A DNA stretch of 64,000 nt, taken from positions 62,001-126,000 of the forward strand of contig NZ_JASNFN010000001.1 in the NCBI RefSeq assembly GCF_030731085.1, given 5' to 3'. Source of the stretch: Blastococcus carthaginiensis (GTDB taxonomy: Bacteria > Actinomycetota > Actinomycetes > Mycobacteriales > Geodermatophilaceae). Made by a program: the position numbers and the translations under genes. Every line of letters starts with the position of its first letter. Positions within the stretch are counted from its first letter, which is position 1. Below the pieces are notes generated by a model, which did not search any database, was not told the origin of the DNA, and saw nothing but the letters and a program-made list of their open reading frames with translations. Shown piece by piece: positions 8,157 through 16,361 of this stretch.

Positions 8157-8966
8157 TCAGTCGGTGGTGACGAAGTCGATGAGCTCCTCGACGCGGCCGA
8201 TGAGGGTGGGCTCCAGGTCGGTCCAGACCTTCACGCGGGCCAGGATGCGCTGCGCCCAGACGTAGCCGGTGTCGTCCTCCCAGCCCAGCCGGCGGCAGAC
8301 GCCGGTCTTCCAGTCCTCACCCTTCGGCACGGTCGGCCAGGCCTTGATGCCGACGACGGAGGGCTTCACCGCCTGCCAGATGTCGATGAACGGGTGGCCG
8401 ACCACGAGCGCGTGGTCACCGGTGATCTGCCCGGCGATGCGCGACTCCTTGGACCCGGTGACCAGGTGGTCGACCAGCACGCCGAGGCGCCGCCCCGACG
8501 CCGGGCGGAACTCGCGCACGATGCCCGGGAGGTCGTCGACGCCGTGCAGCGGCTCCACGACGACGCCCTCGATGCGCAGATCGTGGCCCCAGACCTTCTC
8601 CACCAGCTCGGCGTCGTGCTTGCCCTCCACGTAGATGCGCCCCTCGCGGGCCACCCGTGCGCGGGCGTTGGCGACGTAGGTCGAGCCGGAGGCGCTGCGG
8701 GCGGGCCCGGCCGGCGCGGCCGGCTTCGGCCGCACCAGCACGACCGGCCGCCCGTCGACCCAGAAGCCGGGCCCGAGCGGGTAGGCGCGCACCTTCCCGA
8801 ACCGGTCCTCCAGGTGGACGACGTCCTTCTCGCAGCGCACCACGGCGCCCACGAACCCGGAGCTCGGGTCCTCCACCACGAGGTCGCGCTCGGCCTCGAC
8901 CTGCGGCACCGGCTTCTTGACGGTGCGGGGGTGGACCAGGTCGTCGTACGGCGAACGGGGAGGCAC
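8157..8966 (-). CDS. DUF3097 family protein
   Basis: A 269-residue protein that I recognise as the actinobacterial DUF3097 family by overall sequence. No signal peptide or membrane segment. Near residue 111 it has IYVEGKHDAELVEKVWG, which resembles the EGK-x-D strand-helix motif of Toprim domains (RNase M5, DnaG). An acidic-turn region VLVDHLVTGSKE follows at the distance where Toprim proteins carry DxD. This suggests a nucleic-acid enzyme, but only the first motif is clear. The GTG at 8966 fits the family N-terminus (PPRSPYDDLVHP). It ends convergent with the permease gene. Confidence 0.85.
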   Translation of the reverse strand: MPPRSPYDDLVHPRTVKKPVPQVEAERDLVVEDPSSGFVGAVVRCEKDVVHLEDRFGKVRAYPLGPGFWVDGRPVVLVRPKPAAPAGPARSASGSTYVANARARVAREGRIYVEGKHDAELVEKVWGHDLRIEGVVVEPLHGVDDLPGIVREFRPASGRRLGVLVDHLVTGSKESRIAGQITGDHALVVGHPFIDIWQAVKPSVVGIKAWPTVPKGEDWKTGVCRRLGWEDDTGYVWAQRILARVKVWTDLEPTLIGRVEELIDFVTTD

Positions 8967-9315
8967 GCGACGACGCTAGGCAGGTCGGGCGCGCGGTCGT
9001 GGACGACGCGCCGGGGAGGGTGTGCCGGACCGATCCCGCATGACACGCCCGAGCGGCCGCACAACACGGAGAGTCACGGCCGATACCGCTGGTCACGCGT
9101 GCGGCCGGGCAGTGCCGGTACGCCCGGGACAGCAGGTGTGACCTGCGCAGACGCGTGCCGGGAGGCCCGGAGCGGCTCGGCGCCGGCTCTGGCGGGCGGT
9201 GGCGGCGCCGGATCCGGCCGCTGTTGATCTCGGCTCGGTCGTTTCGCGGCCACCGTGCCGGTCACCCATCCCAGCGACGAACATCCCCCGAGCTCAGTTG
9301 GGAGCGACAACGACG
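8967..9315. other. Divergent intergenic region (349 bp)
   Basis: No coding pattern was found on either strand. It must hold promoters for DUF3097 (minus) and the PRC-barrel gene (plus). I looked for a SigB-type GTTT...GGGTA promoter upstream of the stress-like gene; only the GTTT half is present (around 9240), so I do not call one. Confidence 0.4.
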
Positions 9316-10155
9316 ATGATCGGCACCGAGACCATCAGCCGCGTGATCGGCCAGGACGTCTACGACACCGAGGGTCAGAAGATCGGGTCCGCCTCCGAGG
9401 TCTACCTCGACGACGAGACCGGCCAGCCGGAGTGGGTGACCGTCCGCACCGGGCTGTTCGGGACCAAGGAGTCCTTCGTCCCGATCCGCGACGCCGACCT
9501 GACCGACGACGGCGTGCGGGTAGCGGTCAGCAAGGACCGCGTCAAGGACGCACCCAAGATCGACACCGACGGTCACCTCTCCCCGCAGGAGGAAGAGGAG
9601 CTGTACCGGTACTACGGCCTGGGCACCGGGACGACCGGCCGCACGGAGACCGTCACCACGACCGAGACCACGGGCATGGCCGGGACCGCCGGGATGGTCG
9701 ACACCGACCGCACCGACACCGCGCGCACCGACACCCGGGGCACGGTGGGCCACGACACCTCGGGCCCGACCACCGACAACGCCATGACCCGCTCGGAGGA
9801 GCGGCTGGACGTCGGCACCCGCTCCGAGGAGACCGGTCGCGCCCGGCTGCGCAAGTACGTCGTGAGCGAGAACGTCAGCGAGACCGTTCCCGTGTCCCAC
9901 GAGGAGGTCCGGGTCGAGCGCGAGCCGATCACGGACGCCAACGTCGGCGACGCCATGGATGGGCCGGCGATCAGCGAGGAGGAGCACGAGGTCACCCTCC
10001 GCGCCGAGAAGCCGGTGGTCTCCAAGGAGGCCACGCCGGTCGAGCGCGTCCGCCTCGACAAGGAGACCGTCAGCGACAACGTGCAGGTCGACGAGACCCT
10101 CCGCAAGGAGGAGATCGAGGTCGACGGCGCGGACGACGCCAACCGGCGCATGTGA
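9316..10155 (+). CDS. PRC-barrel and DUF2382 (YsnF/AvaK) domain stress protein
   Basis: A 279-residue protein with an N-terminal PRC-barrel (about 1-75, VIGQDVYDTEGQKIGSASEV), a Thr/Asp/Gly-rich linker (about 100-155) and a C-terminal DUF2382 domain (about 165-275). The DUF2382 part contains the repeated RLRKYVVSENVSETVPV and EEVRVEREP motifs. Proteins with this layout are usually general-stress proteins. The ATG at 9316 is preceded by GGGAG (9300-9304) and begins the PRC fold directly; the 39 upstream in-frame residues look non-coding. Highly acidic and cytoplasmic. Confidence 0.9.
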   Translation: MIGTETISRVIGQDVYDTEGQKIGSASEVYLDDETGQPEWVTVRTGLFGTKESFVPIRDADLTDDGVRVAVSKDRVKDAPKIDTDGHLSPQEEEELYRYYGLGTGTTGRTETVTTTETTGMAGTAGMVDTDRTDTARTDTRGTVGHDTSGPTTDNAMTRSEERLDVGTRSEETGRARLRKYVVSENVSETVPVSHEEVRVEREPITDANVGDAMDGPAISEEEHEVTLRAEKPVVSKEATPVERVRLDKETVSDNVQVDETLRKEEIEVDGADDANRRM

Positions 10156-10191
10156 GCGCGCCCCGGCTCCGGGCCGGGGGCACCTGACGCG

Positions 10192-10228
10192 CGGCGGCCG
10201 ACCGAGACCAGACTCCGGTCGGCCGCCG
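10192..10228. terminator. Bidirectional hairpin terminator
   Basis: CGGCGGCCGACCG (10192-10204) and CGGTCGGCCGCCG (10216-10228) form a perfect 13-bp stem with an 11-base loop between the convergent PRC-barrel and aminopeptidase genes. Confidence 0.8.
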
Positions 10229-10249
10229 TCGTCGTGCGCTGCGGGCGGC

Positions 10250-11536
10250 TCAGTCGCCCAGGCAGGCGGTGAGGGCGCCGACCATCAGCGGGACGTCGTG
10301 GGCCGAGGCCAGCTCGCGGCAGGAGTGCATGGCGAGCATCGGGGCGCCGACGTCGACCGTGGTGACGCCCAGCCGCGTCGCCGTCAGCGGCCCGATCGTG
10401 CTGCCGCAGGGCAGGTCCGCCCGGGTGACGAAGGTCTGCACGGGAACCCCCGCCTCGTCGCAGCGCTCGGTGAACCAGCCGCCCGACGCCGCGTCGGTGG
10501 CGTAGGCCTGGTTGGCGTTCACCTTGAGCACCGGACCGCCACCGAGCTCGGGCCGGTGCGCGGGCTCGTGCCGCTCGGCACGGGTCGGGTGCACGGCGTG
10601 GGCCATGTCGGCCGACACGAGCACCGAGCGGGCGAGCGCCCGGTGCGCCGCCTGCGGGTCACCGGGGTCGGTCGCGGCGGCCAGCCGGCGGACGACGTCC
10701 TCGAGGAAGCTGCCTCGGGCGCCGGACATCGAGCCGCTGCCCACCTCCTCGTGGTCGTTGCAGACCAGCACCTGCGTGCGCGCCCCGGCCGGTGCGGCCA
10801 GCAGCGCGAGCAGCCCGGAGTGGCAGCAGGCGAGGTCGTCCAGCCGCGGCGCGGCCACCCAGGTGCCGTCCGCGCCGGCGCGCGCCGAGGGCTGGGTGTC
10901 GGCCAGCACCAGGTCGGTGCCGACGACGTCCCGCAGGTCCACGCCGGCGGCGTCGGCCAGGGCATCGGCGAGGCCCGGACCGGTGCCGAGGTCGCGGTCC
11001 CACACCGGCACCAGGTGCTGCTGCGGGTCGAGGGTCAGCCCCTCCCGGACGCTGCGGTCGAGGTGGATCGCCAGCGATGGCAGCCGCAGCGGGGCGCCCG
11101 GCAGCCGGACCAGGGCGGTGCGCCCGCCTCGGAGGACGAGCCGGCCGGCCACGGTGAGCTCTCGGTCCAGCCAGGTGTGCCACAGGCCGCCGCCGTAGGG
11201 CTCCACGCCCACGAGGCGGTAGCCGGACTGCCGCACCTCCCAGCGCGGGCGCACCTTGAACGTGGGGGAGTCGGTGTGCGCGCCGACCAGCCGCAGCCCG
11301 GTCTCGGCGAGCGGGCCGCTGCCCAGGCGGAACGCGATCACGCTGCCGTGCCGGACGACGAAGTGCCGGCCGCCCGGGGCCGGTGCCCAGGCGTCGGCCT
11401 CCGCGAGCTCGGTGAAGCCGGCGGCACCCAGCCGGCGCACCAGCTCGGCGACCGTGTGGGCGGGGGACGGCGAGGCGTCGACGAAGGCGCGCAGGTCGTC
11501 GCCCAGGGCCAGCGGATCGGGAGCGGCGGTCGGCAT
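10250..11536 (-). CDS. M18-family aminopeptidase
   Basis: A 428-residue aminoacyl peptidase of the M18 (aspartyl aminopeptidase, ApeB) family, which removes N-terminal, often acidic, residues from peptides. Metal and active-site regions are visible: GAHTDSPTFKVRP near the N-terminus, CNDHEEVGSGS in the middle, VSADMAHAVHP, and GAPMLAMHSCRELA near the C-terminus, where the last metal-binding histidine lies. The ATG at 11536 gives the usual family length. Cytoplasmic, likely dodecameric by family analogy. It is divergent from the coxD-like gene with about 60 bases between. Confidence 0.92.
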   Translation of the reverse strand: MPTAAPDPLALGDDLRAFVDASPSPAHTVAELVRRLGAAGFTELAEADAWAPAPGGRHFVVRHGSVIAFRLGSGPLAETGLRLVGAHTDSPTFKVRPRWEVRQSGYRLVGVEPYGGGLWHTWLDRELTVAGRLVLRGGRTALVRLPGAPLRLPSLAIHLDRSVREGLTLDPQQHLVPVWDRDLGTGPGLADALADAAGVDLRDVVGTDLVLADTQPSARAGADGTWVAAPRLDDLACCHSGLLALLAAPAGARTQVLVCNDHEEVGSGSMSGARGSFLEDVVRRLAAATDPGDPQAAHRALARSVLVSADMAHAVHPTRAERHEPAHRPELGGGPVLKVNANQAYATDAASGGWFTERCDEAGVPVQTFVTRADLPCGSTIGPLTATRLGVTTVDVGAPMLAMHSCRELASAHDVPLMVGALTACLGD

Positions 11537-11596
11537 GCGGTCATCGTGCCCGACGCCGGGACCCGGTGCGGGCGCGGTCGCCGGCGGCGGGGTGGG

Positions 11597-12496
11597 ATGC
11601 TGCTGCGTGTGAGCGAGCGCACGGTGCCCGGGAGCCCCGACCAGCTGTCCGCCGCGCTCGAGGGCACCGGCTACCTCGCCGACGAGGGGCTGGCCACCGC
11701 CGCGCACCTGGCGCTGGCCATGCACCGGCCGCTGTTCCTCGAGGGCGAGGCCGGCGTCGGGAAGACGGCGTTGGCCCAGGCGCTGGCGCAGATCACCGAC
11801 CGGCCGCTCTACCGGCTGCAGTGCTACGAGGGGCTGGAGGCCAGCCAGGCGCTGTACGACTGGGACTTCGGCCGCCAGCTGCTACACCTGCGCGCCGCCG
11901 AGGCCGCGCACGCCGCCGACGACCCCGCCCGGCTGGAGGCGTCCCTCTACGACCGCCGCTTCCTGCTCGCGCGGCCGCTGCTGCAGGCGCTGGAGGACGC
12001 CCCGAGCGTGCTGCTCGTCGACGAGGTGGACCGCGCCGACGACGAGTTCGAGGCGTTCCTGCTGGAGATCCTCTCCGACTTCACGATCTCCATCCCCGAG
12101 CTCGGCACCGTGCGGGCGGAGATCCCGCCGCTGGTCGTCCTCACCTCCAACCGCACCCGCGAGGTGCACGACGCCCTTAAGCGCCGCTGCCTCTACCACT
12201 GGCTCGCGCACCCCGACTTCGACCGCGAGGTGGCGATCCTGCGCCGCCGGCTGCCGCAGGTCACGGAGCAGCTGGCCCGGCAGGTGGCCCGGGCGACGGC
12301 GACGCTGCGCACCCTCGACCTGCTCAAGCCGCCCGGGGTCGCCGAGGCCATGGACTGGGCGACCGCGCTGCACACCCTCGGCGCGCGGGACCTGGACCCC
12401 GACCTGGCGGCGCGGACCCTCGGCGCGGTGCTGAAGTACCGGGAGGACACCGAGCGGGTGCGGTCGCTGACCCCGGAGGCGCTGCTCGGTGGCTGA
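11597..12496 (+). CDS. coxD: MoxR-family AAA+ ATPase, CoxD-like
   Basis: A 299-residue MoxR ATPase. Walker A GEAGVGKT is at about 50-57, Walker B is in VLLVDEVDRADDE, and the sensor region has VLTSNRTREVHDALKRRC. In CO-dehydrogenase clusters CoxD is a chaperone for assembly of the metal site of the molybdenum hydroxylase; MoxR ATPases generally work with a VWA partner, here the next gene. ATG 11597 or GTG 11609 could be the start. It overlaps coxE (GTG 12489 within the last codons), and coxF follows, giving coxDEF order. The structural coxSLM genes lie 23 kb away. Confidence 0.88.
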   Translation: MLLRVSERTVPGSPDQLSAALEGTGYLADEGLATAAHLALAMHRPLFLEGEAGVGKTALAQALAQITDRPLYRLQCYEGLEASQALYDWDFGRQLLHLRAAEAAHAADDPARLEASLYDRRFLLARPLLQALEDAPSVLLVDEVDRADDEFEAFLLEILSDFTISIPELGTVRAEIPPLVVLTSNRTREVHDALKRRCLYHWLAHPDFDREVAILRRRLPQVTEQLARQVARATATLRTLDLLKPPGVAEAMDWATALHTLGARDLDPDLAARTLGAVLKYREDTERVRSLTPEALLGG

Positions 12497-13709
12497 ACTC
12501 GGCGGCGCCCCAGGCGCTGAACTCGGCGGCGCCCCAGGCATAGGAAGCTTTACCCCCGCTCACGGGGCTCGGGACGTAGGTAAAGCTTCCTATGCCTCGA
12601 AGGAGCCGGCGCGGGACGTTGTCGACACGGTGCTGGGTTTCGCCCGGACGCTGCGGCACGCGGGTGTGACCGCCTCCCCGGACCGGGTGCAGGCCATGCT
12701 CGGCGCGCTCGGCTACCTCGACGTCCTGCGCCCCTCGGCGGTCTACTGGGCCGGCCGGCTCACCCTCTGCGCCGGGCCCGACGACCTCGACCGCTACGAC
12801 GTCGCGTTCCTGGCCTGGTTCTCCGGACGCCGCCCGCGCCCCGCCCCCGCGGCGCAGGCGCGGCCGCGGCTGGCCGCGAGCGCGCCGCTGGACGCCGGCA
12901 CCGGCGAGGGCGACGAGGACACCGACGCCCCCGACCTCGCGGCCCGGGCCAGCGCGGACGAGGTGCTGCGGCACCGCGACGTCGCCGGGCTGACCGACGC
13001 CGAGCGGGCCCACCTCCGGCGGCTGTTCGCCCTGCTGGTCCCCGCCGCGCCGATGCGCCCGGCCCGGCGGCGGCGCCCGGCCGCCCACGGCTCGGTGGAC
13101 CCCGCGCGCACGGTGCGGCGGGCGCTGCGCGACGGAGGGGAGGTCAGCCGCCTGGTGCACCGCCGGGCGCGGCCACGCCCGCGGCGGGTGGTGCTGCTGG
13201 TCGACGTCTCCGGGTCGATGACCCCCTACGCCGACGCGCTGCTGCGCTTCGCGCACGCGGCGGTCCGGGCCCGGCCGGCCTCGACCGAGGTGTTCACGAT
13301 CGGCACCCGGCTCACCCGCGTCACCCGCGAGCTGCGGCTGCGCGATCCCGACCGGGCGCTCGCCGCCGGGGGCGAGGCGATCCCCGACTGGTCGGGCGGC
13401 ACGCGGCTGGGCGAGGTGCTCAAGGCATTCCTCGACCGGTGGGGCCAGCGCGGCACCGCGCGCGGGGCGGTCGTCGTCGTCTGCAGCGACGGCTGGGAGC
13501 GCGGGGACACCGCGCTGCTGGCCGAGCAGATGGCGCGGCTCAAGCGGCTGGCGCACACCGTGGTCTGGGTCAACCCGCACAAGGGCCGCACGGGGTACGA
13601 GCCGCTCACCGGCGGGATGCAGGCCGCGCTGCCGTCGGTCGACAACTTCGTGGCCGGGCACAGCATGGCCGCGTTCGAGGAGCTATCAGGAGTGATCCAG
13701 CGTGCCTGA
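12489..13709 (+). CDS. coxE: VWA-domain protein, CoxE-like, with an in-frame palindromic insertion
   Basis: A 406-residue protein with a CoxE-type N-terminal region (from about residue 44, VVDTVLGFARTLRHAG) and a C-terminal von Willebrand A domain with the MIDAS motif D239-x-S-x-S. It partners the preceding MoxR ATPase in maturation of molybdenum hydroxylases. The first 40 residues are abnormal: two tandem copies of AELGGAPG, then about 20 residues encoded by an AT-rich 62-base palindromic element (12536-12597). The frame stays open through it. No Shine-Dalgarno precedes a start after the element, so translation probably begins at GTG 12489 coupled to coxD. Confidence 0.85.
   Translation: MAELGGAPGAELGGAPGIGSFTPAHGARDVGKASYASKEPARDVVDTVLGFARTLRHAGVTASPDRVQAMLGALGYLDVLRPSAVYWAGRLTLCAGPDDLDRYDVAFLAWFSGRRPRPAPAAQARPRLAASAPLDAGTGEGDEDTDAPDLAARASADEVLRHRDVAGLTDAERAHLRRLFALLVPAAPMRPARRRRPAAHGSVDPARTVRRALRDGGEVSRLVHRRARPRPRRVVLLVDVSGSMTPYADALLRFAHAAVRARPASTEVFTIGTRLTRVTRELRLRDPDRALAAGGEAIPDWSGGTRLGEVLKAFLDRWGQRGTARGAVVVVCSDGWERGDTALLAEQMARLKRLAHTVVWVNPHKGRTGYEPLTGGMQAALPSVDNFVAGHSMAAFEELSGVIQRA
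12492..12539 (+). repeat. Two tandem 24-base repeats at the start of coxE
   Basis: Positions 12492-12515 and 12516-12539 are identical 24-base units beginning GCTGAACTCGG and ending CCCCAGGC. The unit length is a multiple of three and encodes AELGGAPG twice. The second copy runs directly into the left arm of the palindromic element, so the duplication may be linked to its insertion. Confidence 0.9.
12536..12597. repeat. AT-rich palindromic element inside coxE
   Basis: AGGCATAGGAAGCTTTACC (12536-12554) and GGTAAAGCTTCCTATGCCT (12579-12597) are perfect 19-base inverted arms around a 24-base GC-rich spacer. The arms contain HindIII-like AAGCTT and are far more AT-rich than surrounding DNA. The element is read through in the coxE frame and is also open on the opposite strand. 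I saw no second copy in this window. Confidence 0.85.
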
Positions 13710-13750
13710 GTCGTTGCACGTGGAACAACGCGGACCGGAGGAGTGGTCGA

Positions 13751-14872
13751 ATGCGTGACGTCCTGGACGACCTCGTCGGCTGGTGGCAGGCGGGGGAGAC
13801 CGTCGGCGTGGGCACGGTGGTGGGGACATGGCGCTCGGCGCCGCGGCCGGCCGGCGCCTCGATGCTGGTCGGGCCGGACGGCACGGCGGTCGGCAGCGTG
13901 TCGGGTGGCTGCGTCGAGGGCGCGGTGTACGAGGAGGCCAAGGACGCGGTCGAGACCGGCGAGCCGGTGCTGCGCCGCTACGGCGTCAGCGACGACGACG
14001 CGTTCGCCGTCGGGCTGACCTGCGGCGGCATCCTCGACGTCTTCGTCGAGCCGGTGTCCCGCGAGTCCTTCCCCGAGCTGGGCGAGGTCGCGGAGTCGGT
14101 GGGGCGGCACGAGCCGGTCGCCGTCGTCACCGTGGTGGCCGGGCCGGAGGACCGGCTGGGCCGCCGGCTGGTGCTCTGGCCCGACCGGTCCTCGGGCACG
14201 CTGGGTTCCCAGCGGTTGGACGACGCCGTCGCCGACGACGCCCGCGGCATGCTGGCCGCCGGCCGCACCGCACTGCTGCACGTCGGCCACGACGGCGAAC
14301 GCCGCGGCGACGACCTCACCCTGTTCGTGAACTCCTTCGCCCCGGCGGCCCGGATGGTGGTGTTCGGGGCCATCGACTTCGCCGCCGCCGTCGCGCGGGT
14401 CGGGGCGTTCCTCGGCTACCGGGTGACCGTCTGCGACGCCCGGCCGGTGTTCGCGACGCCGAAGCGCTTCCCGGAGGCGCACGAGGTCGTCGTCGAGTGG
14501 CCGCACCGCTACCTGCAGGCCGAGGTCGACGCCGGGCGGATCGACGAGCGCACCGTGCTGTGCGTGCTCACCCACGACCCGAAGTTCGACGTCCCCCTGC
14601 TGGAGGTCGCGCTGCGCAGCCCCGTCGCCTACGTCGGGGCGATGGGCTCGCGGCGCACGCACGACGAGCGCCTCGCCCGGCTGCGCGAGGCCGGGCTGAC
14701 CGACGGTGAGCTGGACCGGCTCGCCTCGCCGATCGGCCTGGACCTCGGCGCCCGCACCCCCGAGGAGACGGCGGTGTCGATCGCCGCGGAGATCATCCAG
14801 GGCCGGTGGGGTGGGACCGGCCGACGGCTGGCCGAGGTGGAGGGCCCCATCCACGAGACGGCCGACCGCTGA
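13751..14872 (+). CDS. coxF: XdhC/CoxI-family protein, CoxF-like
   Basis: A 373-residue XdhC-family protein with both family domains: N-terminal XdhC_CoxI (about 10-110, with VSGGCVEGAVYEEA and LTCGGILDVFVE) and C-terminal Rossmann-type XdhC_C (about 190-350, with YVGAMGSRRTHDER and LDLGARTPEETAVSIAAEI). XdhC proteins bind molybdenum cofactor and help insert its sulfurated form into xanthine dehydrogenase-type enzymes. The ATG at 13751 follows GGAGGAGTGG. It lies 41 bases after coxE and probably belongs to the same operon. Confidence 0.9.
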   Translation: MRDVLDDLVGWWQAGETVGVGTVVGTWRSAPRPAGASMLVGPDGTAVGSVSGGCVEGAVYEEAKDAVETGEPVLRRYGVSDDDAFAVGLTCGGILDVFVEPVSRESFPELGEVAESVGRHEPVAVVTVVAGPEDRLGRRLVLWPDRSSGTLGSQRLDDAVADDARGMLAAGRTALLHVGHDGERRGDDLTLFVNSFAPAARMVVFGAIDFAAAVARVGAFLGYRVTVCDARPVFATPKRFPEAHEVVVEWPHRYLQAEVDAGRIDERTVLCVLTHDPKFDVPLLEVALRSPVAYVGAMGSRRTHDERLARLREAGLTDGELDRLASPIGLDLGARTPEETAVSIAAEIIQGRWGGTGRRLAEVEGPIHETADR

Positions 14873-14892
14873 GCCACCGCTACGACGTCGAG

Positions 14893-15441
14893 GTGGTGGG
14901 GATGCTCGCCTCGCCGGTGCACCGGTACGACGGGCGGCCGGGGATGGCGGTGCCCGCGCAGGCGGCCGACCGGCGCGAACGGCTGGGAGTGCGGGCCGGC
15001 GTGGGGATCGTCGGCGACCGTTACGCCGGGAAGCCCGCCCACCGGGACGCGCAGGTGACCGTGCTGGCGGTGGAATCGCTGGAGGAACTTGCCGCCGAGC
15101 TGGGCGCCGGGCCGTTCGACCCGCTGCTGGCGCGGCGGAACGTCGTGCTGCGCGGCGCGGAGGTGGAGGCGCTGCGGGGCCGGGAGTTCTCCCTCGACTG
15201 CGGGGAAGGGCCGGTGCTGCTGCGCGGAGGGCGTGCCGCCAACCCGTGCGCGTGGATGGACCTGGTGCTGGCGCCGGGCGCGCACCGCGGTCTGCGCGGG
15301 CGCGGGGGCGTGCGCTGCGCGGCGCTCTCCGACGGCGCGCTGCGGCTGGGCCCCGCCGTGCTGCACAGCCCCGTGCCGCTGGATCCCGCGGCCGCCGGGC
15401 GGGCCCGGCCGCTGCTCCCCCGGCGGTCGCCCGGCCCCTGA
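14893..15441 (+). CDS. MOSC-domain protein
   Basis: About 182 residues forming a MOSC domain (molybdenum cofactor sulfurase C-terminal). The family cysteine is in NPCAWMD near the middle, with GDRYAGKPAHRDAQVTV upstream. MOSC domains bind molybdenum cofactor and carry sulfur or ligands to it, which fits the coxDEF neighbourhood. The start is uncertain: GTG 14893 begins at the family-like VVGMLASPVHRYDGRP, while an ATG at 14806 would overlap coxF by 67 bases. The downstream hairpin at 15444-15459 may end the coxDEF-MOSC transcript. Confidence 0.8.
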   Translation: MVGMLASPVHRYDGRPGMAVPAQAADRRERLGVRAGVGIVGDRYAGKPAHRDAQVTVLAVESLEELAAELGAGPFDPLLARRNVVLRGAEVEALRGREFSLDCGEGPVLLRGGRAANPCAWMDLVLAPGAHRGLRGRGGVRCAALSDGALRLGPAVLHSPVPLDPAAAGRARPLLPRRSPGP

Positions 15442-15443
15442 GC

Positions 15444-15459
15444 GGTGGGCACGCCCACC
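15444..15459 (+). terminator. Short hairpin after the MOSC gene
   Basis: GGTGGGC and GCCCACC pair around an AC loop directly after the stop codon. A 7-bp, all-GC-rich stem is present but no U tract. Confidence 0.5.
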
Positions 15460-15510
15460 CGGTGGCGGCCGCGCGCGCCGGCGCCCGGCACGATGGTGCC
15501 CGGCGGGGCC

Positions 15511-15536
15511 GTCCGGCGCCGCCGGACACGAGGGGA
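15511..15536 (+). promoter_or_regulatory. Hairpin and ribosome-binding site before the lipoprotein
   Basis: GTCCGGC (15511-15517) and GCCGGAC (15521-15527) form a hairpin immediately before the Shine-Dalgarno AGGGGAA (15530-15536) for ATG 15540. The hairpin could mask or insulate the site. Confidence 0.45.
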
Positions 15537-15539
15537 ACC

Positions 15540-16259
15540 ATGCGCATCCGACGTCTCGCCACGGTGGGCGCCGCCGCCCTGCTGCTCGCCGGTTGCGGCG
15601 GCTCCGAGGACGCCGGCACCGCATCGCCGGCCACCACCAGCGCCGCCGAGACTGGGAGCTCGCTGGCCGAGCAGGACGCCGCCGGGGTGGTCGACGCCGC
15701 CTTCAGCGCCCTCGAGGAGGCCGGCGCCGCGCACGTCGTCGGCTCGATGCAGGAGAGCGGCTCGACCCAGGAGCTCGACCTTCAGCTTCAGGGCGAGGAC
15801 GCCCAGGGCACCATCACGATGGACGGCACGCTCGTCGAGCTCGTCTACACCGCCGGCGGCGCCTACGTCCGGGCCCCGGCCGACTTCTGGGCCGCCTTCG
15901 GCATGCCCGCCGAGTTCGCCGGGCAGCTCGAGGGCCAGTGGGTGCTCATGCCCGAGGAGGCGGCGGGCTCGTTCAGCACGCTGACCCTCTCCGGGCTCGT
16001 GGACGAGCTGCGCGCCTCGGGTGGGGACGAGATCACCGGCGAGGTCACCAGCGAGGAGGTGGACGGCGAGCCCGTCGTCGTCGTCACGCAGGAGGACGGC
16101 AGCACCCTCACCGTCGCCGACGGCGAGGGCGCCCCGTACCCGCTGCGGATCGAGGACAAGGGCGACGCCCCGGCCACCGTCGAGTTCAGCGAGTTCGGCG
16201 AGACGGTCGAGATCACGGCCCCGGAGAACCCGGTCGACCTGAACACCCTCGGCGGCTGA
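15540..16259 (+). CDS. Secreted lipoprotein, LppX/LprG or LolA-like
   Basis: A 239-residue exported lipoprotein. The signal peptide MRIRRLATVGAAALLLAGC ends in a lipobox (LAGC), so Cys19 would be acylated and the protein anchored outside the membrane. A Ser/Thr/Ala-rich tether follows, then a beta-rich domain with segments such as VVTQEDGSTLTVADG and ATVEFSEFGETVEITAPENPVDL. That layout resembles mycobacterial LppX/LprG-type lipid-binding lipoproteins, but the match is by pattern only. Start ATG 15540 has a good ribosome-binding site. A strong hairpin follows the gene. Confidence 0.85.
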   Translation: MRIRRLATVGAAALLLAGCGGSEDAGTASPATTSAAETGSSLAEQDAAGVVDAAFSALEEAGAAHVVGSMQESGSTQELDLQLQGEDAQGTITMDGTLVELVYTAGGAYVRAPADFWAAFGMPAEFAGQLEGQWVLMPEEAAGSFSTLTLSGLVDELRASGGDEITGEVTSEEVDGEPVVVVTQEDGSTLTVADGEGAPYPLRIEDKGDAPATVEFSEFGETVEITAPENPVDLNTLGG

Positions 16260-16268
16260 TCTGCCGTA

Positions 16269-16308
16269 GCGTCCGGCCGGGGCCCGCTGAGGGTTCCCGG
16301 CCGGACGC
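16269..16308 (+). terminator. Hairpin terminator after the lipoprotein
   Basis: GCGTCCGGCCGGG (16269-16281) and CCCGGCCGGACGC (16296-16308) form a perfect 13-bp stem with a 14-base loop. Confidence 0.75.
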
Positions 16309-16361
16309 GCGGCCCCGGTGGGGTCGTGGCGCAGAGGGTCGTGGCGCAGGAGAGGAGCCCG

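Noticed and set aside
9240..9300. SigB-type promoter before the PRC-barrel stress gene
   Set aside because: GTTT is present but no GGGTA-like -10 at suitable spacing.
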